A DNA stretch of 64,000 nucleotides from Capitella teleta. Its lineage: Eukaryota > Annelida > Polychaeta > Capitellidae. Positions 1 to 11,582 of the stretch are shown piece by piece (position 1 is the stretch's first letter; each line of letters begins with the position of its first letter). The stretch covers positions 165,447-229,446 of the forward strand of contig KB296524.1 in the NCBI GenBank assembly GCA_000328365.1, given 5' to 3'. The notes under the pieces are model-generated. The model made no database searches and was not told the origin of the DNA. It was given only the letters and a program-made list of their open reading frames with translations. Position numbers and translations under genes: made by a program.

Positions 1-1600
1 ACACGATTTTCTCGTCGGTGAGTCGCCCAATAAACGTGCGGTCAAAAGGAGACGACTGTTTGTTGTCCTGGCTACTTATCTGACACTGTAAGTTGAAGAA
101 AAGGGCTGAATTTTCTGTTCTGTAACTGTTTTCGCAATGGTGATCCAGTGGATCGTCGCATATGTCACAAACATCACTATGAAATTATTACACCTCTTAG
201 CCCTTTCCTTTTCATCAAACGTGTTTAATTTGACTGTCGCATCTTTTTTAGTTGATTTTAGTCAATTATAAAGCACATTTAGATACTGTTATCGATAGTA
301 AGATGGTTATTTTACAAGAAAATTATGGGTCCCAAACATCACACTAACTTTCTTCAAAAAGAGAGAATTAATGTAATTGATGGGTTTTCGGAAAAATATG
401 CCGAACAAAATACATTTTTAGAATGGAAAAATGATTTTGCATCGACTGAAATGAACGAAGAAAGCATGTCGTATAAATTTTTTTTTGACAAGCTCCCAAA
501 TCCTGTATTTTGAGAACAAAATGAAAAATCCATTATATTGTATTAGAAATAGGTATGGACTTTGAGACAAGGCCCACAGCACATCAAAAATATTCGTAAG
601 AACAATTTTACAAGGCTTCTCCGAGTAGCGAAAGCCTTCAATGTTGGACTCTTTGTACATAACAAAATTGGTCAACACACCAAAACCTAGCTATTACAAG
701 TTATTGTAATTATTCGAGAGGCATTATTAAATCAATAAACGGTGACCCGAAACATGAGATCATTTGCAAGATGTCAATAACTACAATTTCTCTAAGGCCA
801 TTGCAACACAATTTTTACTTATGTCACAAAAACAAGTTCTTTCTAGGTCTCCTTTAAGATTAATCATCAAAATTCCAAAACACTTTATGCCAACAATCAG
901 AAAAAAAAATCAGACGTAATGGGAGTAATTTTTGTGCCAGTAAAAATCTGTTGCTGAAATAAACAAATCACACTAAACTATAATAAACTGAGAAAACCTA
1001 ATCCAGCCCTAGGGTTAGGGTTAGAGTTAGGGTTAAATGTCCCAAACATCAGGAAAGACAGAGATTACTATATCGTTTTTCAAGGGTTATGCATTTTTAG
1101 TGAAAAAGAACAAACATAACAATACATTGTAATACACCCCTAATACCGAGCAATTCATGCATGCAATACTCAGTTGCAGGAATTAAAAATAAAATAAAAA
1201 TTAGCGATAATAAATATAAGAAACTAAGTAACCCTAACCCCAACTTAGATTGAGGTTATATGTCCCAAACATCAGGAAAGAATGAAATTACTACATCCCT
1301 TTTCTAGGGTTATGCAAGTTTGCATAGGTATGGTTCAAAAGAAAAATCATATCACATTACATAGAAATGCTAAAAATACTGATCCAATGCAAAGCAGTTT
1401 GTCCATAAAAAACCAAGGTGAATGAATAGAAAAAAAAATATTAACACAATGATACCAATTGAAAAAAAAAACCCTGAGTAACCTTATACACCCAGCCATA
1501 CTTTGGGGTTTCCCAGGTATTCAAAACATGTAGGATGGAATACACTCCTACACCCCCGCTGGGATAACATAATTCAATAAATAGGCAATCATTAAAAAAA
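1..1600. other. AT-rich repeat-bearing spacer, no gene
   Basis: No convincing coding exon. The motif tgtcccaaacat (or close variants) recurs near 329, 1038 and 1262; the last two sit in a pair of about 223-bp-spaced related segments (caaacatcaggaaag...). A short telomere-like run (agggttagggttagagttaggg) lies near 1011-1032 and a reverse-orientation scrap near 1231. These look like degenerate outer copies of the tandem family that starts at 1601. Confidence 0.6.
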
Positions 1601-3590
1601 TCACATGTTCCAGACATGTCATCTGAGGGAGGTTGTTAAGTCTTCTGAATAAAGCAGAGACCAGTGGATGCCCAGATGTACGTCCAGTTAACAGTGATGG
1701 ATTACATACAAGCATTTAAATTATGAACATTTGCCAGAATTTAGTGTTAAATGTGTGGAAGCATAAATCAAGTGGATTGCTGAATTCAGCTGGGAGAGAA
1801 ATAGCAATCTCCCTTCAGAAGGTGTTTTTGTGACATCCACACTGGCGTGCTTTTCTCACTTGATTTCTCCTCAAATAGATCAAATGCGCATTTCTTCAGC
1901 ATCTATATGACCTTCCCTTTGGAGAATTCATTGTCTAGTGGAATAGCATAATTCAATTAATCACTCATCATCACACAATCACATGTCCCAAACTGCTATC
2001 AAAGGGAGGTTGCTAAATCTTCTAAATAAAGCAGACACCTGTGGCTGGCCAGATGTACGTCCAGTTGACGGAGATGAATTACAAACACTTAGATGACCTT
2101 TGTTTTTATCATTGACATTGTGTGTTCATGGAAGCAAAAATCGAGTGTAATGTTGAATTCTGCTGTGAAGAGCCATAGCAACCACCCTTAAAGATGTTTT
2201 TGTGACATCCATGGCTGCCTGGCTTTCTGCCTTTATTCCATCTCTGATAGATCAAATGCAGATTTCCTCAGCTCCCTATTGCCTACTCTTTGGAGAATTT
2301 GGTGTCTTGTGGGTATAGTATAATTCATTTAATCGTTCGTCATCACAGTATCACATGTCCCAAACATACCAAATAAGAGAAGTTGCTAGGTCTTCTAATG
2401 AAACACATCACTTGTGGAAGCCCAGCTGAATGTCCAGTTGGCAGGGATAGATTGCCATTTATTAGATGAAACTTCTTCAATTGATTTTGTGTGAGTGTGT
2501 GGAGCACTGTATCCAGATATCAAGTGTACTTCTGAATTCTGCTGTGAAGAGACATAGCAATCACCCTTAAAGATGCTTTTTGTGACATCCATGGCGGCAT
2601 GGCATTCTTTCTGGATTCCATCTCTGATAGATCAAATGCAGATTTACTCAGCTCCCTATTGCCTACTCTTTGGAGATTTCGGTGTTATGTGGGATAGGAC
2701 GGTTGAATAAAGCTTTTCTCATCAAGGAATCACATGTCCCAAACATACCAAATAAGGGAAGTTGCTAGGTTTTCTAAAGAAACCAATCACTTGTGGATGC
2801 CCAGTTTAATGTCCAGTTGGCAGGGATAGATTGCCATTTATTAGATGAAACTTCTTCAATTGATTTTGTGTGAGTGTGTGGAGCACTGTATCCAGATATC
2901 AAGTGTACTGCTGAATTCTGCTGTGAAGAGACATAGCAATCACCCTTAAAGATGCTTTTTGTGACATCCATGGCGGCATGGCATTCTTTCTGGATTCCAT
3001 CTCTGATAGATCAAATGCAGATTTACTCAGCTCCCTATTGCCTACTCTTTGGAGAATTTGGTGTCTTGTGGGATAGGACAGTTGAATAAAGTTTTTCTCA
3101 TCAAGGAATCACATGTCCCAAACATACCAAATAAGAGAAGTTGCTAGGTCTTCTAATGAAACACATCACTTGTGGATGCCCAGCTGAATGTCCAGTTGGC
3201 AGGGATAGATTGCAATTTATTAGATGAAGCTTTATCAGTTGTATTTGTGTGACTGTGCGGAGCACTGTATGCATAAATGTAGAGAAATGCTGAATTCTGC
3301 TGTGAAGAGACATAGCGTTCACCCTTTAAGATGCTTTTTGTGACATCCATGCAGGCATGCTTTTTGCTGATTGTGGGCCTATGTAAGCAAAAACCAGGCG
3401 GATTGTTGAATTAAGCTAGGTAAAGGCATAGCAATCTTTTTGATGACATCCATTCTGGCATGCTTTCCTGACTGGAATTACACCGTTCTTAATAATATGT
3501 TTTGCGCCCCCGACGGTAAAAGTCAACGAGAATAAAGAATTCTGCTCTGAATAGACATAGCACTCTTCGTTAAAGATACCTGTTTGGAAA
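1601..3590. repeat. Tandem array of about 378-bp units
   Basis: Units begin with tcacatgtcccaaac-like sequence at 1601, 1979, 2351, 2730 and 3109, giving periods of 378, 372, 379 and 379 bp. The 2351 and 2730 units are nearly identical over most of their length; the first two are clearly diverged, so homogenisation was recent in the middle. Each unit carries a sub-block (gaattctgctgtgaagagac ... gtgacatccat) that also recurs as partial copies at about 3400-3570 after the last full unit. Short open frames on the minus strand are just translations of the repeat. No transposase or terminal repeats were seen, so a small satellite or an internally tandem mobile element are both possible. Confidence 0.85.
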
Positions 3591-3823
3591 TTTAAGCTGT
3601 TCATTCCGATTCTATGTCGCAAAGGTAATATCTTCCTATATTTCATGTCACAAACCTTTTTCTTTTCTATATGTCACAATATTCCCATCAAAAGTCTTAT
3701 GTCCCCCTCTTCACATGTTGTTTGTGACATAAAAAAATAAGAAACTCGGGCAAAAAAGTGATATGTTTAAGACATATATGTCCCAAACATACCACAAATA
3801 TGTAACATAATTAAAATCTTCCT

Positions 3824-3824
<1 letters not shown>

Positions 3825-3911
<87 letters not shown>
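3825..3911. repeat. (TC)n microsatellite
   Basis: About 85 bp of uninterrupted CT dinucleotides just downstream of the poly(A) signal of the VWD gene. It makes a spurious Arg-Glu open frame on the minus strand. Confidence 0.98.
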
Positions 3912-3912
<1 letters not shown>

Positions 3913-3960
3913 AAATACTAGCAAACACACACTCAAAACATGACTGTTTGCGACAAGCAT

Positions 3961-3966
3961 TTTATT
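3961..3966 (-). terminator. Poly(A) signal of the VWD gene
   Basis: AATAAA on the minus strand about 150 bp past the proposed TGA at 4114. Confidence 0.5.
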
Positions 3967-4113
3967 AATTATCAGCAGCTTATGGTATTTTATCTCATAG
4001 AGATCTCATCGTCGTCATCATCGTCAGAAAATCCATCGTCAAACCTATAAAAAGGAGGGGCACATTATCGGCTGACATTGAAAGGCGATGTTTCGATTTA
4101 CTTCCGCAAAAAA

Positions 4114-5241
4114 TCATGCTGAACCACATTCCTCGTTGCACTCGGTGGAACCGCTTATTTCGCTGAACCATGAATTGGCCCACTCGTCGACATCAGTCGT
4201 CTAAATGAGACCCGAAAAAAGTAGTTACGCTAGTTTCAGGACTCGCATGGACATACCTGACTGTTGCGGGGCAAATTGGATTTTTTATTATCGCAATTTA
4301 GCTGAGACCCGTTCAAGGAGTTTGGACCAATGACCATGTCATTATCGCGATTTCCGTCGAAGTTTCCACACAAGCCACAGAACGAGTCCCTCTTATTTTC
4401 CGGCGCAACGATCTTGAACATCTTTAAGCCATCCCAGAGAATCGAGAAGCTATTGGTGAAGTTGAGTCTCTGGAAATATGGATTAAGTCGAGTGTTGGTT
4501 ATCACAGATCAGAGATGACATACCACGACGTCGCGGCTCACATCCTTTGGCCTTTCATTCCAGTCAGCTGCCAAATTATCGGAATTCACGACTTCATATG
4601 TGAAGATATCTTCTTCATTTGATGTAATATCTGCAACGTCAGATCCCGTTCGCTTCACCACGGGGCCTTGGTCAAGCTCATATGACTGCGGAAGATGAAT
4701 GGTTAGATTACAACTGCATGCAGTTTATTCTGTCCACTTTACATTTAATCCGTATTTGACACTGAGCTTCTTTGTGTAACTTCTTCGGTTGAAATTATTC
4801 GGCCTTTCAAATGTGGCCGTCACTTCAAATTCGGGAACTGTTTCGCTTTCACAACCGCCAACTAACTGGTAACCGCAGACACCATCGAACGTGAATCGTT
4901 GAGTCTTGTTACTTGTATCGTCGTCAAACTTGTAGCAATGGGGATCTCCCTGGCACATGCAAATGTTGTCCCCTGTGGAGTGAGTGAACGGTTAACTCGA
5001 GATCGCCACTGGAGCTGGTCTGGAAGAACACTGAGAAATATGGGCTGCCTTAACTAAGCCTTAACTAAGCCTTAACTGGCTCTCAATCACAATCGCCTCC
5101 ATTCACTTTGGTACTCACCTTAGCACTCACCTGTCTCTCCTGGTGATTGTCTGGTTTGCAAATGGAATCCTCTGAGCTTATATACCTCTGTGAATGCCAC
5201 CACCTGACATTTCCTACATGATGACAAATGATTCGACCATC
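4114..5241 (-). CDS. VWD-domain secreted protein (5' end unresolved)
   Basis: Five minus-strand exons read in phase: 5241-5131, 4972-4743, 4685-4524, 4469-4257 and 4200-4114 (TGA). The 4972 exon opens the von Willebrand factor type D domain with CMCQGDPHCYKFDDD and a FDGVCGYQLVGGC core; the 4469 exon carries FCGLCGNFDGNRDNDMV, the diagnostic VWD second half. The last exon ends in a Cys-poor tail (VDEWANSWFSEISG, then two Cys). VWD modules occur in mucins, zonadhesin, vitellogenin-like and BMPER-like extracellular proteins; this one cannot be placed further. Introns are 53-158 bp. An AATAAA on the minus strand at 3966-3961 fits a short 3' UTR. No start codon or signal peptide could be linked to the first exon, so exons are missing upstream or the gene is a remnant. 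An acidic open stretch at about 4035-3990 could be an alternative last exon. Confidence 0.75.
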
Positions 5242-5412
5242 CTGAGTGTTTGCCTTATTCGCCATTCATCAAAACACGGTGGTATTAAGCATGTTGCATG
5301 AATCATTAAATGGCCACTCCTTGGATCGATTTTCTGTCTGTAATTTGAACGGGTGTTGTGTAAGCGCTATAGAACTTTCGCGAAGGCAGCCCGATTCGAG
5401 CCATCTGACTAT

Positions 5413-5416
<4 letters not shown>

Positions 5417-5449
<33 letters not shown>
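5417..5449. repeat. (GA)n microsatellite
   Basis: A run of GA dinucleotides; it creates Ser-Leu and Arg-Glu frames with no biological meaning. Confidence 0.95.
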
Positions 5450-5451
<2 letters not shown>

Positions 5452-5566
5452 CGGGAGCTAAATGTATCGTGGTCCTGGTTGGCGTGTTAGTCACGTGTAT
5501 TCCTATACTTGAGGGCCAAAATACACCAGAAAATTAAAGGGCCTCAATACACGCGATTTGTTAAGG

Positions 5567-5990
5567 AGACTTCTGTTAGCTCTCTTGGTAATTTGGCCCT
5601 TTATTAGCTTTCTTAGTATTTGGACCCTTTGTTAGCTCTCTTAGTATTGGAAACCTGTATTAGCTCTCTTGGTATTGTGACCTTTTGTTAGCTTTTTTTA
5701 GCGTTGGGACCCTCTATTAGCTCTCTTAGTATTGTGATCCTATGTTACCTATCTTAGTATTGTGACCCTATGTTAGCTCTCTTGGTATTGTGACCCTCGG
5801 TTAGCTCTCTTAATATTTGGACCCTCGGTTAGCTCTCTTATAGTTTTGTGACCCTCTGTTAGCTCTCTCATAGTTTTGTGACCCTCTGTTAGCTCTTTTA
5901 GTATTGCGACCTTCATGTTTTTGTTAGCTCTCTGATTTTTGTAACCCTGTTAGATTTCATGAGTATTTTGGTCCTGGCGATAAAGTTGTG
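5567..5990. repeat. Minisatellite, about 28-bp units
   Basis: Roughly fifteen degenerate units of the type gttagctctcttagtattg followed by tgaccctct. Unit length varies by a few bases and the array decays at both ends. No dyad symmetry or unique spacers, so it is not a CRISPR-like array. Confidence 0.9.
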
Positions 5991-6527
5991 AAACTTCTTA
6001 GCTCTTAGTGTTTATGGGACTTCATTAGTTTGCATGAATATTGTGGCCCTCACGAAGAAATGAACTACACGTGCGTACTCTTCTGATTTTCAACACATCT
6101 ACATCTTCATACTATTAGGCTGTAAGTATAATTTAATTATATGTGAGAAACATGTTCTTTCAGCACTACTATCCATAGGTTTGGTGTAATGGCCGTTGAT
6201 CAGTAAGTAAACAATATATTAATCATGTGTGGCCAATGTTGATGAGTGGTAATACAGGAGATAATTGAGTTGTGTATCTCTATTCTTAATAAGGTCCGAC
6301 ATATTTGAGTAATATTGCATTTTAGCGGGCACACGTCCCTAATAATTTATGATTCCATGGAATTGGTAAATTGTAGGTAAATATAGTAAATCAACTGAGC
6401 AAGACCAATTGCTTCTGTACCTGATAAAAATTGATAATATGAGATATAGATCCTATTACTGGGGCAACATATACCATGCCGTGATAACAATGCCTAGGAT
6501 TACTTGTGGAACGTCTTTCAGCACCAA

Positions 6528-6869
6528 GTGAGTGAGTGATGGGGTTTTACGGCTCCACCCAATCCGATCGGATGATATGGGCGCCAGAACAGAAGACCCG
6601 GAACCGGGGTTTCCCCCTATTCTTATCGATAAATCCCAAGGGTTCTTTATCCTGCATACCACCATAGACAGTAGTACACAGCGGCCGGCCTTGTTACGCA
6701 GTTGGGCAGCACTGCAGAGTTACCGAAGAATTACATTATAACGAATTACAATTATAATTCAAAATCATAACGCCGTGGCCTGATCGGGTCTCGAACCCGG
6801 GACCTCGACCCCCACGGTCGGCATTAGATTGCAGTCAGCGGTTTAACCCACTGAGCTATCCGGTCACCC
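6528..6869 (-). mobile_element. tRNA-derived SINE, copy 1
   Basis: Full 342-bp element in minus orientation. The head carries an A-box-like tagctcagtggg and a B box gggttcgagaccc; the tail ends in ...ggagccgtaaaaccccatcactcactcac. It is flanked by a 14-bp target-site duplication, tctttcagcaccaa (6514-6527) and tctttcggcaccaa (6870-6883), one mismatch. The (actc)n-type end with gtaaaaccc upstream resembles the conserved 3' domain of the MetaSINE superfamily; that assignment is from memory. Confidence 0.92.
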
Positions 6870-6944
6870 TCTTTCGGCACCAATTGAGTTTGAGAAAGCG
6901 CTATACACAATGAGCCATTACTACTATTAGTACATGTATTGAGA

Positions 6945-7260
6945 GGGACACCGGATAGCCGTGGGTTAACAATCCTATGCCGACCGTGGGGGTCGAGGTC
7001 CCGGGTTCGAGACCCGATCAGGCCACGGGCGTTATGATTGTGAATTACAATTGTAATTCTTCGGTAACTCTGCAGTGCTGCCCAACTGCGTAACAAGGCC
7101 GGCCGCTGTGTACTACTGTCTATGGTGGTATGCAGGATAAAGAACCCTTGGGATTTATCGATAAGAGTAGGGGGAAACCCCGGCCCCGGGCCTTCTGTTC
7201 TGGCGCCCGTATCACCCGAACGGGTTGGGTGGAGCCGTAAAACCCCAATCACTCAATCAC
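6945..7260 (+). mobile_element. tRNA-derived SINE, copy 2
   Basis: Second copy of the same family, opposite orientation, 75 bp from copy 1. It has the same B box and body and ends at ccccaatcactcaatcac. The 14-bp duplication tacatgtattgaga is perfect at 6931-6944 and 7261-7274. The A-box region is shortened relative to copy 1 (ggatagccgtgggttaac), so this copy is probably not transcribed by Pol III. Confidence 0.93.
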
Positions 7261-7499
7261 TACATGTATTGAGAAGTCTCATTTCAAGGTTTCTTCCACA
7301 GGTCGACGGAGATAATCAGAAAGGTATTTTTAACCAGATAACCTTCTTCCCTTGCATAATTTCACTCCATTATTGTTTTTCAATTCCAGCATAAAGTCCA
7401 CCAGAGCATAATCCATCACTAATTAACATGTATGTTATATCATATATTTACAGCCTACTCCTAACTATTCTATTCAGTATTTATTTTGTTCAGTACTAT

Positions 7500-7583
7500 T
7501 CGTTATCCGGTTTTCAACACGGATATTTGTCTCTATTCAGTAGCATGAAGTCTTGAAGAACTAGCTATTCGCCCAGCCTTACA
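7500..7583. mobile_element. hAT-type terminal fragment
   Basis: Holds ttcaacacggata and ends in tattcgcccagcctta, matching the right end of the complete element at 61549-62555. No partner end was found nearby, so it is a fragment or a very short derivative. Confidence 0.5.
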
Positions 7584-7721
7584 ATTTTTATCGTTTTGAG
7601 ATCCCTTAGAATCATGATAAACATTTTTTATTGTTTGCTGCATTCTCAAATTCTTAAATTTATATAATATTTCTTCTTCTCCTACGACGTGTGCAAAGTG
7701 TTAATTAGTCTTTGATGCCAG

Positions 7722-7958
7722 GTGTGACAGACAAAACTCCTGCAACTAACAACGACTCGTTGCAAGTGCAGGGAACATGGACAAACGGTATAAGTTATGT
7801 TGTTATCTAATTAGCATTCACTCTATTATCTCTGTATATCAGATGAGCAAGATGACACAGTGCAGCCAGCGAAGACCCCCGGACGTAAGACTTGGACACT
7901 GAAGGACGAGGCGTTTTTGGAGAAGCATTTAAGCGACATTGACAACGCAATTGACTGA
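7722..7958 (+). CDS. Candidate exon pair, unknown protein
   Basis: Exon 7722-7787 follows a tttgatgccag acceptor and ends AAC G|gtataag; exon 7843-7958 follows ctgtatatcag. Joined in phase 1 they read through to a TGA, with a charged C-terminal part that includes TPGRKTWTLKDEAFLEKHL. The composition is coding-like and the splice sites fit the short-intron style of the window (55-bp intron). No family was recognised; a Myb/SANT-like helix is only a guess. No upstream exons or start were found and a LINE fragment begins immediately downstream, so this may be a truncated or dead gene. Confidence 0.3.
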
Positions 7959-7964
7959 TAGAAG

Positions 7965-8330
7965 GAATGATTTGATATTTACGAGGCCGACAAAGTGTTG
8001 CCGACCATGAAAATAGCTATGAAACCATTGATGACAATTTCCTCGAATCCGTTGGCGAACAACATTTCAATGAACTCTGAACTTGGCTTGTGATTGTTCA
8101 GTGTTCACATTTAGAAGGTTCACGCTAAAGTCTCCTGCCAAATAAATATGCAAGTTTTCATTCGACAAGATGTCAAGCGTCGGTTTCAATGCTTGGTTGA
8201 AATCTACAGCCGATGCTTTTGGTGGTCTATATATACAACCGAGTTTCACATTACGGTCAGAGGTAATGGTCTGGCGGTCAATTTCAACGTAAACCGCCTC
8301 AAAGGAACCATCAACAATTGAAATGTCACT
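7965..8330 (-). mobile_element. LINE endonuclease fragment (family 2)
   Basis: Minus-strand reading shows VKLGCIYRPPKASAVDFN and IYLAGDFSVNLL, the YRPP and GDFN blocks of apurinic-type endonucleases of non-LTR retrotransposons, preceded by SIVDGSFEAVYVEI. The frame shifts near 8070 after SQAKF and continues as EFIEMLFANGFEEI. Only the middle of the endonuclease is present; no reverse transcriptase follows. Confidence 0.8.
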
Positions 8331-8354
8331 GCGGTGATGTAGTCGAGAGCTTTG

Positions 8355-9265
8355 TTAACACAAATAAAAACACAGGTCAAATATGTCAAAGGTATTTAGA
8401 GAATGAGTATCAAGAGGTATGCGTTGAATTGCATCATTTGGAAGAATGATCGAAAGAAAGGTATCATCGTCGATTTTTTTTAAAGGCAATTCATTCACAT
8501 TTACAGTTGTAATGGGTGACGTCATTGGGTAACTACGGGGTTCAGCTGTGGGAGATGAGAATTTTAATTTTATAAGGCAGTGGTCCAAAAGATTATCACC
8601 GTCATGCACAGATGGATATTCAACAATAATAGAAATTAGGTTTTCAGTAACAAAGAAATAATCAATAACAGAGCGAGCTTCTGTTGCGTCGTTGAAGTAA
8701 ATGAAATCAACATGCTGTGGTGTTAGAGGTGAGCAGATTTCCAAGTTACGTTCAGGCAGGAAGCTATTGAGTGAAATTGACATGCTCAGAGTGTGTCCGC
8801 ATGAAATTGGTATCAAGGTCACCACCTAATATGACACAATCACATTCAGAATGTAATCCAATGATCAATATGACTTCATCGAGAGTATCATTAAACTCTA
8901 TTACATTAGCACCATCACATGGCATGTACACATCCAATAAAAAAATTTTTTAAAGAGGAATTGAAATTTAAAATACATGCACACAGCCGCTTACACTCTT
9001 GAGTATAAAGGAATGAGAGAGTACAGTGGTTCAGTTTGACACAAATAGCTACTCCACCATGCGGTCTGCCCAGCAGGATAGCAATTGCCTCATGGCGTAC
9101 ACACCATGGAAACTTGCATTGCCAATATGCATAGGGATAATGCCCATGTCATCCGGCAAGAGCCAGTGCTCCTGGATGAACAGAATGTTACACCTGTCCA
9201 TTAATTGTTTCATTGGAATCATTTGTCTGCGTTTGAATATGAAATAGAGGTGGAGTCGCAATAAT
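8355..9265 (-). mobile_element. LINE endonuclease fragment (family 1)
   Basis: Minus-strand blocks in order: ILFIQEHWLLPDDMG (about 9190), GRPHGGVAICVKLN (about 9050), DVYMPCDGANVIEFND (about 8930), LGGDLDTNFMRTHSEH (about 8820) and VIDYFFVTENL with SVHDGDNLLDH (about 8660-8590). These are the successive motifs of a CR1/jockey-type endonuclease. They fall in different frames, so the copy is decayed by several frameshifts. It ends before the reverse transcriptase. It is a different family from the fragment at 7965-8330. Confidence 0.85.
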
Positions 9266-9269
9266 TTAC

Positions 9270-10953
9270 ATGTATACTAATAATTATTATGAAGAAAAAA
9301 AGTTATATTTTCATGTATTTCAGTGAGATTTTCACCATAGCTTCCTCTATTATGAAGTATGTTCCTCTATTAACTCTGGAATGACAATGTCACTTGATCG
9401 ATTCAATCAAGTCATTCCGTCGAGTTAGCTTTGTCATGGGAACTAGACGACATTTTTTGTATTCACTTTATTTACTTGCAGGCAATCAATATGAATTACA
9501 ATATGATAAATTACCTTTAATTAAGATGTAAACCATTTCAAATAAAAAAATATTTGGTGATTAAAGAGGACCTCTGAATGTCATGAACTAACAACGGATG
9601 ATAGAGGGTGTACCCCAACGAATAATTACGCTTCAAAATATTAACATTAACATGTAACACTTGCTGGCATGTGTCATGATCTAGCCATGGATTATTCTAG
9701 ATCTAATCCTTCATAATAAATATTATCTCTGTAATAGCTTTCGACTTTTTTTGCGCATTTCGTCGTCGGCGATGACACGAGCCTCATATTCAATTAAAGA
9801 AAGCCAACTTATGTAAGTCTCTGATAACCATTAAATTGTCATTGACTGTTCATTTTTTTATTTCTTTGTGTTTCTCTCAGCTTTATTGGCTTCGTATCAC
9901 CACCGTGCTGGCGTCCATTCATGGGAGTTAATTCATTTGTTTTCTTCTTTTGTTCTATTTCAGCATAAATTATCCTATTGTTTGCAATGAGAGCCGTCAA
10001 GTGAGCATATTTTTCCGCCAATATGTATGAAGACAAAGCAGTTCTCATAAAAGCAATATCGCATTCATACCATTTCAAGCTATTCTGCCTGAACAAGAAA
10101 ATCCTATTTAAATTTGCCTTTCTTATGATTCACAGCTGATACACAAAAGCCCAAATGTTCCGAAATGAACAGAGGTTTGAACCAAACAGTAGCTACATGC
10201 ACGTGCCTCTGCTTTGGTGATCAATGGCATTTCTGGTTTTTATTTCTCTCCCTGGGCGTCGTTCTGCCTACAAGCAATGCGGTAATTGACTCGTTCAAAA
10301 GGTTGTGAATTATAAATGTTTTGGCATTCATCAAGTAAGAATCAATCAATGTGAATTGATTGAAATTGGTTAGAGAGGAGTGTTTGGCCACCTCTCTGTA
10401 TCTAAGCCAGGGTGATATGCAAGAATTTTATGACTTGGCCACGTGGTATGAAACCAGAAGGGGGTACTAATAAACTGCCAGTTGAACGCAAGCATTTGCT
10501 GATTAGAACAAAATGATGTTCATGAAGCCGTGTAATTTTTCAACATAGGACAAAATTGACACGATGTCCCATATTATATAATCCTGGTGAGTGATCATTG
10601 TAAACATAATACATGATTTATAAACGAAAGGGAAGGCGCTTCTTCAGCCTTTAAGACTCATATGATAATGTTGCCCATGACTTTTTCAAATGTATCAATC
10701 TCCTGGAATTGTGTTGCATAGCCAAACGGAACAGAAAGCGACTTTCTCCAATTCGTGAACAGCTGATTCATATACGGGTTAGACAGACCAATAAGCTGTG
10801 AACCGATCAGGGGCATTGCACGAGTTTTAAAGAGTAAACACAGAGCACAAAAGGGCAATAGATTAAAATGGGTGTCTGCAATATTTGTCTTTACCGACAC
10901 TTCTCGGCGTAATACATGTTCTCTGCTGTGTGCGCCAATCAATTTAACAGGTG
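9270..10953. other. Spacer with one unplaced open frame
   Basis: No recognised gene. A 94-codon minus-strand frame at 10942-10658 (MIGAHSREHVLRREVSVK...) has coding-like composition but no domain I recognise; its upstream side is cut by the solo LTR at 10959. The rest is AT-rich with no clear repeats. Confidence 0.5.
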
Positions 10954-10958
10954 CTCCT

Positions 10959-11577
10959 TGACGTAGTGACTCCAGTACTACATCAATTATGCACTAGTTG
11001 GATGGTAAGCTCCAAGCTCGTAATAACGAAGACTCAACCAATCACTTCATTTTGGCTTTAATTTATCTTCGACAAAAGATTCCAAAGTACTCAAAAAAAA
11101 AAAAAAAAAGTTCCAAGAAAGTGTTCTTTGTAGATGTTTCGCACGAGATGATTGAGCACGTGAGAGAGAGAGAGGTGTAGAGATGTGAAGGAATGGAGGC
11201 GTAGAGGATCAATGTTCGTGGAAAATATTCGTGTCTTATATACTAGAACCATGGATGTGGGGCAGCCTGTGTTTCTAATAGGAAATGCAGTAGATCGGTG
11301 CCTTCCAAGTATTTGCTATCTGACAGTGATGGATGCGCTTGCTCTCCGGTTCTTTGTTCTCGGCAAACTTCTGACCGCTTGTATTCGCTAATTGCATCTT
11401 GGCCTTCCGACCTCTCGGTCAGTATTCACCAATTGCCTCTAGAGAGATGGAAGCAATCCCGTACACGCTCTGCCCAAAGGTCTATACATGCATAGGTAGA
11501 ATTTATATAATCATAATTACATATGCTATAATGAAATATCGTGTGAAGTAGTTAGAAGCATCCACGTAATCTTAACA
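10959..11577 (-). mobile_element. Solo LTR, copy A
   Basis: 619-bp solo long terminal repeat in minus orientation. On that strand it begins TGTTAAGATTAC, has a TATA-like element and then an AATAAAGCC signal, and ends ACTACGTCA. A perfect 5-bp target duplication ctcct flanks it (10954-10958, 11578-11582). No internal region remains, as expected after LTR-LTR recombination. A fossil; superfamily cannot be told from the LTR alone. Confidence 0.88.
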
Positions 11578-11582
11578 CTCCT

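Noticed and set aside
1011-1032. Chromosome end
   Set aside because: Only about three degenerate TTAGGG units, surrounded by ordinary sequence.
3711-3914. Arg-Glu repeat protein frame
   Set aside because: Pure translation of the (TC)n microsatellite. The same applies to the frames across 5417-5449 and 29843-29900.
5567-5990. CRISPR-like array
   Set aside because: Units are contiguous, vary in length and have no unique spacers; eukaryotic context.
6774-6869. tRNA gene (minus), and its twin at 6945-7020
   Set aside because: A and B boxes are present but both lie in SINEs with target duplications; the cloverleaf is not convincing.
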